Origin: Salana multivorans
GTDB lineage: Bacteria; Actinomycetota; Actinomycetes; Actinomycetales; Beutenbergiaceae
NCBI RefSeq assembly: GCF_003751805.1
Contig: NZ_RKHQ01000002.1
Location: 868,001 to 932,000 of the forward strand
Length of the DNA: 64,000 nucleotides
Reading direction: 5' to 3'
Part shown: positions 57,714 to 64,000 of the stretch, piece by piece
How positions within the stretch are numbered: the first letter of the stretch is position 1
Layout of the letters: each line of letters starts with the position of its first letter
Notes under the pieces: generated by a model
Databases searched by the model: none
What the model saw: only the letters and a program-made list of their open reading frames with translations
What the model was told of the DNA's origin: nothing
Position numbers and translations under genes: made by a program

Positions 57714-58825
57714 CGGGCCGCCTCCTTCCGGTAGGCGCGAACTTGGTACACGAGGATCGGGGTGACCAGGAGCAGGAGCACGACGACGATCGCCGACGCC
57801 CGCCCGGCCCGGCCCGCCGTGAACAGCTCGTCGAAGAACATGACCGCGATCACGTTCGTGTTGTTCTGGCCGTTGGTGAGCACGTAGATGATGTCGAACA
57901 CCTTCATCACGAGGATGACCACCGTGATGAAGACGGTCAGGACGGTCCCCTTGATCTGCGGCACGATGACGCGGAAGAAGATCGCCCGCTCGTTCGCCCC
58001 GTCCAGCCGGGCAGCCTCGAGCGTCTCGTCCGGGACGTTCTTGATGGCCGAGGAGAGCAGGACCATCGCGAAACCCGTCTGCATCCAGATGAGGATGATC
58101 ATCATGAGGAACGAGTTGAGCCGGCCCCCGCTCATGCGGATCCAGTCGTTCTCGGTCCCGAGGATCGCGTTGAGCACGCCGATGTTGGGGTTTGCGTCGT
58201 AGATCAGCTTTCCCCAGATCGTCGAGGCGGCGACGAACGAGATGGCCATCGGCAGGAAGATGAGGCTCTTGGAGTACTTCTCCCCGCCCGCCGACAGCCG
58301 GTCGGCGAACAGCGCGACGACGAGCCCGACCGCCACCGTGACGGCCGGCACGACGAGCAGCCACAGTGCGTTGTTCGTCAGCGCCGTCCAGAACGCCGGG
58401 TCGGCGAAGATGGCGCGGTAGTTGTCGAGGCCGACGTACGCGGTGCTCTTGTTGTTCGCGAAGCTGTAGTTGATCGTCTGCACGGTCGGGTACAGCAGCA
58501 TCAGCCCGATCAGCGCGAACGCCGGCAGGAGGAACGCGTACGGGATGAGGCCCTGGGACGCCCGCTGCGGCAGCGACTCGATGAAGACGTTGATGCAGTA
58601 GAACAGCAGCGCCGAGCCGCCGATGCCCAGCACGATGCCGACCAGCGCCATGAGGATGCGGTTGTGGCCATACCACTCGGGGTGGTAGGCGAGCGACAGG
58701 AACCCGTTCCCGAGCACCCACCCCACCAGCACGACGCCGACCAGTCCCCACAGCGCGCGCAGCGGCCGGGCCGGCGACCCGCCCCGCCGCACGACCGGAC
58801 GGTCGGGAGCCGCGACGGCCGTCAT
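57710..58825 (-). CDS. CUT1 sugar ABC transporter permease (MalF/AglF-like)
   Basis: A 371-residue permease with eight predicted helices. Two extra N-terminal helices (about residues 23-45 and 58-80) precede the six-helix core that begins near LIPYAFLLPAFALIGLMLLYP. The EAA loop is LEAARLDGANERAIFFRVIVPQI. Extra N-terminal helices also occur in E. coli MalF. The overall look recalls alpha-glucoside AglF proteins, but that is only a resemblance. The ATG overlaps the binding-protein stop as ATGA. Confidence 0.88.
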   Translation of the reverse strand: MTAVAAPDRPVVRRGGSPARPLRALWGLVGVVLVGWVLGNGFLSLAYHPEWYGHNRILMALVGIVLGIGGSALLFYCINVFIESLPQRASQGLIPYAFLLPAFALIGLMLLYPTVQTINYSFANNKSTAYVGLDNYRAIFADPAFWTALTNNALWLLVVPAVTVAVGLVVALFADRLSAGGEKYSKSLIFLPMAISFVAASTIWGKLIYDANPNIGVLNAILGTENDWIRMSGGRLNSFLMMIILIWMQTGFAMVLLSSAIKNVPDETLEAARLDGANERAIFFRVIVPQIKGTVLTVFITVVILVMKVFDIIYVLTNGQNNTNVIAVMFFDELFTAGRAGRASAIVVVLLLLVTPILVYQVRAYRKEAAR

Positions 58826-60213
58826 GACCCGTCTCCCTCGTCCTTCGCGCTGTCGTCGACGGGCCAGCTGTTCTGGATGTCCGTCGTCACCTGTTCCGCG
58901 GTCTTCGTGCCCTGGAGCCACTCGATCATGCCGTCCCAGAACGACCCGGCACCGACCGCATTGGGCATGAGGTCGGAGCCGTCGTACCGGAACACGTCGG
59001 CGCTCGCCGCGAACTCCGCCGTGGTGCGCGTGATCTCGTCCGGGTAGAGCGAGACGTCGAAGGTCGAGTGCGGGGACAGCCAGCCGCCCGCGGAGGCCCA
59101 CGGCCCGCCGAACCGGTCCGAGGTGAGGAACCGCATGACCTCGATCGCGTCGGGGTCGTTCCCGTTCATGAGCGCGGCGAGGTCACCGCCGCCGAGCATC
59201 GGCTGACCCGTGTACTCGCCCTCGGCCGCCGGCGGGTAGATGAACAGGCCGACCTCCTCGTCGAGGTTCGCCTGGACGTCCTCCGGCAGGAACCCGGTGA
59301 CGAAGTTCCCCTGGCGCTCGAGGTAGCACCCGGGCGGGTCGGCGAACGCCGGGAGCATCGCGTCGCCGAACGCCGTCGAGAGGATGCCGGAGCGTCCGCC
59401 CCGCACGTTGTTCGGGGCGTCGATCATCTCCCCGAGCGCGTCGAACGCGGCGACGACCCGCTCGTCGTTGAACGGGATGCGGTTGGTGACCCAGTCGTCG
59501 TAGACGTCGGGGCCCCACATCCGCAGCATGAGCTCCTCGATCCAGTCCGTCCCCGGCCACCCGGTGCCCTGACCGGACTCCCAGCCCATGCACCAGGCCG
59601 GCGTGCCGGTGGCGGAGATCTCCGCCGCGACCTCGGCCAGCTCGTCGAGGTTCGCCGGCGCCGTGTTCCAGCCACCGGCCTCGTAGGCAGCCTTCGGGTA
59701 CCAGACGATGGACTTGACGGCCATCCGCATCGGCGCGCCGTAGACGCGGCCGTTGAGCCGGGCCGACTCGAGGAACCCCGGCAGCAGCGTGCGGTCGAGC
59801 TCGTCGTAGTCCAGGTAGGTGTCGATCGGCTCGACGTACCCCTGCTCCGCCAGCTCCAGCAGCCCGCCGGGCTGCGGGAAGATCGCGATGTCGGGCTGCT
59901 GGCCCGACGACGTGCGCAGTCGGATGAGGTTCGTGAAGTCCGAGTCCGGGTTGTACTCGATCCGGATGCCGGTCTCCGCCTCGAACTCCGCGAGCGACTC
60001 GCGGAAGGCGTCAGCCTCGGCGCCGCCGAACGCGCCCATGACCGTCACGACCTTGTCGCCGTCGGTCTCGGCGTTGTCCACGACGCTGCCGCCGCCCGCG
60101 GCTCCTCCTCCCCCGACCGCGTTGGGGTTCTGCAGACATCCCGCGAGCATCGTCGCCGCGATCGCGAACCCGCATCCCAGTGCGAGCCCCCGCCGTCTCG
60201 TTGTCGTCACCAC
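58822..60213 (-). CDS. Sugar-binding lipoprotein of a CUT1 transporter
   Basis: A 463-residue family 1 solute-binding protein. A twin-arginine-like basic head leads to a lipoprotein signal with lipobox LAGC and lipidated C26, then a Gly/Asn linker. The mature domain starts KVVTVMGAFGGAEADAFRESLAEFEAETGIRIEY and includes an IAIFPQPGGLLELAEQG hinge segment. The GTG at 60213 has GGGAGG 7 nt upstream; the frame to 60345 carries no signal sequence. It is first in a three-gene operon divergent from lhr. Confidence 0.9.
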   Translation of the reverse strand: MVTTTRRRGLALGCGFAIAATMLAGCLQNPNAVGGGGAAGGGSVVDNAETDGDKVVTVMGAFGGAEADAFRESLAEFEAETGIRIEYNPDSDFTNLIRLRTSSGQQPDIAIFPQPGGLLELAEQGYVEPIDTYLDYDELDRTLLPGFLESARLNGRVYGAPMRMAVKSIVWYPKAAYEAGGWNTAPANLDELAEVAAEISATGTPAWCMGWESGQGTGWPGTDWIEELMLRMWGPDVYDDWVTNRIPFNDERVVAAFDALGEMIDAPNNVRGGRSGILSTAFGDAMLPAFADPPGCYLERQGNFVTGFLPEDVQANLDEEVGLFIYPPAAEGEYTGQPMLGGGDLAALMNGNDPDAIEVMRFLTSDRFGGPWASAGGWLSPHSTFDVSLYPDEITRTTAEFAASADVFRYDGSDLMPNAVGAGSFWDGMIEWLQGTKTAEQVTTDIQNSWPVDDSAKDEGDGS

Positions 60214-60315
60214 TCGTCGACCTCCCTCTCCGGACGGGGCCCCGGGCGTCACTGCCCGGGACCGTGGTCGTGCGTCGCGCCGACCGCACGGTGGCGGAGG
60301 CCGCCGGGGCGGCTC

Positions 60316-60333
60316 GTCGACGACGTCGTCGAC
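60316..60333. promoter_or_regulatory. 18-bp perfect palindrome, candidate operator
   Basis: GTCGACGACGTCGTCGAC lies 103 bp upstream of the sugar-binding protein start. It could be the operator of a sugar-responsive repressor. GAC/GTC runs are common in this genome, so chance is possible. Confidence 0.3.
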
Positions 60334-60426
60334 AAAGCGGACCACCGGTTGTGTCCTCCGTCGACCACGCTAGATCACGACGCCACCCGCGCCCAAACCC
60401 CCGGCGTGGATGTCGGTGGGTCGGCG

Positions 60427-60432
60427 CACAAT
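60427..60432 (+). promoter_or_regulatory. -10-like hexamer before lhr
   Basis: CACAAT, 6 nt before the ATG at 60439; no Shine-Dalgarno sequence, so the mRNA may be leaderless. Confidence 0.4.
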
Positions 60433-60438
60433 GAACCC

Positions 60439-63400
60439 ATGACCGCAGCGGCCACCGACGCCTCCCCCGCCACCGGGGCTCTCGCGCGCTTCAGCCGGCC
60501 GACCGCCCGCTGGTTCACGGAGTCGTTCGAGGCGCCGACGGCGGCCCAGGAGGGGGCGTGGGAGGCGATCGCCGACGGCGACCACGCGCTCGTCGTCGCG
60601 CCGACCGGCTCGGGCAAGACGCTCGCGGCCTTCCTCTGGTCGCTGGACCGGATCATCGCGCGGGGCGCCGCGGACGGCGTCGACGCGCGGGACGTCGCGT
60701 CCAGCGGGACGGGCGACGCGGCGGACACCGGCGCGGTCGACGTCGCACGCACGCGCGTCCTGTACGTCTCGCCGCTCAAGGCGCTCGCGGTCGACGTCGA
60801 GCGCAACCTGCGCTCCCCGCTCGTCGGGATCCGGCGCACGGCGCAGCTGCTCGGTCTCGACGTGCCCGACGTGCGCGTCGGCCTGCGCACGGGCGACACG
60901 CCGCCGGCCGAGCGACGCCGGCTCCTGACGAACCCGCCGGACATCCTCATCACGACGCCGGAGTCGCTCTTCCTGCTGCTGACGTCGCAGGGCCGCTCGG
61001 CACTCACCGGCATCGACACGGTCATCCTCGACGAGGTGCACGTCCTGGCGGACTCCAAGCGCGGTGCCCACCTCGCCCTCAGCCTCGAGCGGCTCGACGC
61101 TCTCCTGCCGGCGCCGGCCCAGCGGATCGGCCTCTCGGCGACGGTGCGGCCGGTCGAGACGGTGATGGAGTTCCTCTCCGGGGCGCGGCCGACCACGCGC
61201 GGCGGTCGCCCGACCCGGCTCGTCCAGCCGCCATCGCAGAAGGTGCTCCGGATCGACGTGGAGACGCCCGTCGCCGACCTCACGGAGCTGGCCGTGCCGC
61301 CGGCGAACCAGCCGGAGACGCTGCCCTCGCCGCAGCCGACCCGTCCCTCGGTCCTCCACCTCCCGGGGCCGTCGGACGAGGACCTGTCGGGGGTCGCGGC
61401 CGGCGCGACGGACAAGAGCCCCGACGTGCCGTCGGTCTGGCCGCACGTCGTCGACCAGCTCCTCGACCTCATCCTCACGCGCCGCACCACGCTCGTCTTC
61501 GCCAACTCGCGCCGGTCGGCCGAGCGGCTCACGGCTCGGCTCAACGAGGAGTGGCAGCGCCGCCGCGGCGAGGAGGAGCTGCCGGACACCGGGACGGTCT
61601 GGGCGGCACACCTGCCCGGCCAGTCGGGCACCTCGCTCGGGGCGAGCGAGGTCATCGCGCGCTCCCACCACGGCTCGATGAGCAAGGAGGAGCGGGCGCG
61701 CGTCGAGGATGAGCTCAAGCAGGGACTGCTGCCGGCCGTCGTCGCCACCAGCTCGCTGGAGCTCGGGATCGACATGGGCTCGATCGACCTCGTCGTGCAG
61801 ATCGGGGCGCCGCCGTCGGTCGCGAGCGCGCTGCAGCGGATCGGCCGCGCCGGGCACCAGGTGGGCGTCCCGTCGCACGGCATCGTCGTCCCGACCCACC
61901 GCGCGGACCTGCTGCCGGCGGCCGTCGCGGCGATCCGGGCGCGGGCCGGCAAGATCGAGCACCTGCGCCCGCCCCGGGCGCCGCTCGACGTGCTCGCGCA
62001 GCAGATCGTCGCCATGCTCGCGGTGGAGGACTGGGACCGGGACGAGCTCGCCGACCTGGTCCGGCTCGCCACCCCGTTCCGCGACCTGGGTGACGCCGCC
62101 CTGGACGGCGTGCTGGACATGCTGGCCGGCAAGTACCCGGCCGAGGACTTCGCCTCGCTGCGCGCGCGGATCGTCTGGGACCGGGAGACCGGGGCGCTCA
62201 CGGGGCGCCCGGGCGTGCAGCGGCTCGCCGTGACCTCGGGCGGGACCATCCCCGACCGCGGCCTGTTCGGCGTGTTCCTCGTGACGGGGGCCGAGGACGT
62301 CACGAGCCGCGGGGGTGGCAAGCGGGTCGGTGAGCTGGACGAGGAGATGGTGTTCGAGTCGCGCGCCGGCGACACGTTCACGCTGGGCACGAGCACGTGG
62401 CGGATCGAGCGGATCACCCCGGACCGGGTCCTCGTCTCCCCCGCGCCCGGTCAGCCGGGCCGGCTCCCGTTCTGGAAGGGGGACGCGCCGCCGCGCCCCG
62501 TCGAGCTGGGCGCCGAGCTCGGCCGGATGGTGCGCGAGATCTCGACCGACCCCGCCGGCCTGGACGCCGCGCTCGACTCGTGGGACCTCGCGGAGGACAC
62601 GCGCGCGAACCTCGTCGCCTACCTGTCGGAGCAGCAGGACGCGACGGGGGCGCTGCCGACCGACCGCACCATCGTCGTGGAGCGGTTCCGGGACGACATC
62701 GGCGACTGGCGGATGGTCGTCCACTCCCCGTTCGGCTCGGGCATCCACGCGCCGTGGGCGCTGCTGCTCGGGGCCCGCCTGCGCGAACGGCTCGGCTCCG
62801 ACGTCGGCGTCATGCACGCCGACGACGGCATCGTGCTGCGCCTGCCCGACGTCTCGGACGCAGGCGAGCAGTGGGGTCCGCCCGGGAGCCTCGCGGCGGC
62901 GCTCGGGCGGGGACAGGGCTCGTTCGGGGACGGCGCGAGCGCGGCCGGGGCCATCGCGGCGCGCGACCTCGTCGTCGACGCCGAGGACGTCCAGGGCGAG
63001 GTCGTCGCCGCGCTGGGCGGCTCCGCCCACTTCGCCGCGCGCTTCCGCGAGGCCGCGGCCCGCTCGCTCCTGCTCCCCCGGGCCAACCCGACCAAGCGCC
63101 AGCCGCTCTGGCAGCAGCGCCAGCGCGCGAGCCAGCTCCTGGCCGTCGCCTCGCGCTACCCGGACTTCCCGATCGTCCTCGAGGCGGTCCGCGAGTGCCT
63201 CCAGGACGACTTCGACACCCCGGGGCTCGAGGAGCTCATGCGGGCGATCGCGCGCCGGGAGGTGCGCGTCGTCGAGGTGACGACGCCGAGCCCCTCGCCG
63301 ATGGCGCGCTCGCTGCTGTTCTCCTACGTCGGCCAGTTCCTCTACGACGGGGACGCCCCGCTGGCCGAGCGCCGCGCGGCGGCCCTCACCCTCGACCCGA

Positions 63401-64000
63401 CGCTCCTCGCGGAGCTGCTCGGACAGAGCTCGACCGACCTCGCGGACCTGCTCGACCCCGCGGCCGTGCTCGCGGTCGAGGCCGAGGTGACCCGCCGACA
63501 CGAGCGCTACCGGGTCAGGGACGTCGAACGGCTGGCTGATCTGCTCGCCACGCTCGGCCCGCTCCCGCTCACCGGGATCGTCGACCGCAGCTCGGTCGAC
63601 GTCGTCCCGCTGCTGACCGAGCTGGTACGCGCGCGTCGCGCCATCGAGGTCCGGGTCGCCGGGGTCGCGCAGTGGGCGGCGGTCGAGGACGCCGGCCGGC
63701 TCCGCGACGCGCTGGGCGTCGCGCTCCCGACCGGCATCCCGGACACGTTCCTCGACCCGGTCGACGACCCGCTCGGCGACCTGCTGCGGCGACATGCCCG
63801 CACGCACGGTCCGTTCACCGCGGCCGAGGCGGCCACGCGGTTCGGGCTCGGCGTCGGTGCCGTCCGGCCCGTGCTCGAGGGGCTCGTGGCGGACGGCGTG
63901 CTGACGTCCGGACGGCTGCGCCCGCCGGACGCTCGGGTCACGGGTACCGGCGTCGGTCCCGCGACGGTCGCCGGTCGCGAGGCGACCGGCGACGTGACGA
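60439..64000 (+). CDS. lhr: Lhr-family ATP-dependent helicase (3' truncated by window end)
   Basis: A large superfamily 2 repair helicase, open for 1187 codons to the edge; full-length Lhr is usually about 1500 residues, so roughly a fifth or more is missing. Walker A is APTGSGKT (54-61), the DExH box is ILDEVHVL (D198-H201), and FANSRRSAERLTARL and GRAGHQVGVPSHG mark the second RecA lobe. The later part shows Lhr-specific winged-helix and beta-sheet regions (RFGLGVGAVRPVLEGLVADGV near the edge). Lhr translocates 3'-5' and is DNA-damage-linked in mycobacteria. No SOS box is seen upstream. Confidence 0.93.
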   Translation, partial: MTAAATDASPATGALARFSRPTARWFTESFEAPTAAQEGAWEAIADGDHALVVAPTGSGKTLAAFLWSLDRIIARGAADGVDARDVASSGTGDAADTGAVDVARTRVLYVSPLKALAVDVERNLRSPLVGIRRTAQLLGLDVPDVRVGLRTGDTPPAERRRLLTNPPDILITTPESLFLLLTSQGRSALTGIDTVILDEVHVLADSKRGAHLALSLERLDALLPAPAQRIGLSATVRPVETVMEFLSGARPTTRGGRPTRLVQPPSQKVLRIDVETPVADLTELAVPPANQPETLPSPQPTRPSVLHLPGPSDEDLSGVAAGATDKSPDVPSVWPHVVDQLLDLILTRRTTLVFANSRRSAERLTARLNEEWQRRRGEEELPDTGTVWAAHLPGQSGTSLGASEVIARSHHGSMSKEERARVEDELKQGLLPAVVATSSLELGIDMGSIDLVVQIGAPPSVASALQRIGRAGHQVGVPSHGIVVPTHRADLLPAAVAAIRARAGKIEHLRPPRAPLDVLAQQIVAMLAVEDWDRDELADLVRLATPFRDLGDAALDGVLDMLAGKYPAEDFASLRARIVWDRETGALTGRPGVQRLAVTSGGTIPDRGLFGVFLVTGAEDVTSRGGGKRVGELDEEMVFESRAGDTFTLGTSTWRIERITPDRVLVSPAPGQPGRLPFWKGDAPPRPVELGAELGRMVREISTDPAGLDAALDSWDLAEDTRANLVAYLSEQQDATGALPTDRTIVVERFRDDIGDWRMVVHSPFGSGIHAPWALLLGARLRERLGSDVGVMHADDGIVLRLPDVSDAGEQWGPPGSLAAALGRGQGSFGDGASAAGAIAARDLVVDAEDVQGEVVAALGGSAHFAARFREAAARSLLLPRANPTKRQPLWQQRQRASQLLAVASRYPDFPIVLEAVRECLQDDFDTPGLEELMRAIARREVRVVEVTTPSPSPMARSLLFSYVGQFLYDGDAPLAERRAAALTLDPTLLAELLGQSSTDLADLLDPAAVLAVEAEVTRRHERYRVRDVERLADLLATLGPLPLTGIVDRSSVDVVPLLTELVRARRAIEVRVAGVAQWAAVEDAGRLRDALGVALPTGIPDTFLDPVDDPLGDLLRRHARTHGPFTAAEAATRFGLGVGAVRPVLEGLVADGVLTSGRLRPPDARVTGTGVGPATVAGREATGDVT

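Noticed and set aside
60439-64000. Frameshift in lhr, because no single listed frame covers it
   Set aside because: The frame from the ATG at 60439 was followed in 60-bp steps and sampled to the edge: helicase and winged-helix motifs stay in the same frame. It simply has no stop before the window ends.

Overview
The window is a very GC-rich stretch of chromosome from an actinobacterium. The dcw cluster with sepF, yggT and divIVA downstream, the recA-recX-DUF3046 group, lexA facing a LysM gene next to nrdR, DUF3040, PAC2 and HelD-type proteins all point to Actinomycetota. Gene content and the absence of mycolic-acid genes suggest order Micrococcales, perhaps Cellulomonadaceae; that placement is inference. 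No rRNA, tRNA, CRISPR, prophage or insertion sequence was found, so this is mostly core genome.

Layout. 1-1.9 kb: end of an NAD-dependent epimerase-like protein, a FlaR-like P-loop kinase and an S4 protein. 1.9-10.2 kb, minus strand: dnaE, an APH-type kinase, rluD-lspA, divIVA, yggT, sepF. 10.3-27.3 kb, minus strand: pgeF and the complete dcw cluster in the order mraZ-rsmH-ftsL-ftsI-murE-murF-mraY-murD-ftsW-murG-murC-ftsQ-ftsZ. Seven successive junctions from murE to ftsQ are 4-nt start/stop overlaps. A three-copy GTGGAG operator (MraZ box) lies in front of mraZ. 27.3-38.1 kb: DUF3040 protein, dinB, a spermidine-synthase-like protein, cold-shock protein, PAC2 protein, HelD-like helicase, serA, and the nrdR / LysM / lexA SOS module. 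38.1-38.7 kb: a non-coding tandem array with a unit of about 173 bp. 38.7-50.5 kb: ldh-dinG, hflX, a proline/tyrosine-rich membrane protein, a small methyltransferase, dapF-miaA, an endonuclease/exonuclease/phosphatase-family protein, two YbjN-like proteins and miaB. 50.5-54.1 kb: a four-gene glutamate-type ABC transporter. 54.3-56.6 kb: recX, recA and DUF3046. 56.8-60.2 kb: a CUT1 sugar ABC transporter without its own ATPase. From 60.4 kb to the edge: a large Lhr-family helicase, cut by the window end.

How the parts work together. The dcw cluster makes and polymerises lipid II (murE, F, D, C, mraY, murG, ftsW, ftsI) and builds the divisome (ftsZ, Q, L, sepF), with DivIVA directing polar growth. 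An SOS set is visible: 16-bp sites of the form TCGAAC-N4-GTACGA/G lie before recA, dinB and in the lexA/LysM intergenic region, linking DNA repair, mutagenesis and a candidate SOS division inhibitor.

Two signals are not explained by gene annotation alone. At least fifteen genes have a -10-like hexamer ending only 6-8 nt before the start codon, which suggests widespread leaderless transcription. Two non-coding repeat arrays are also present, one upstream of mraZ and one between lexA and ldh.
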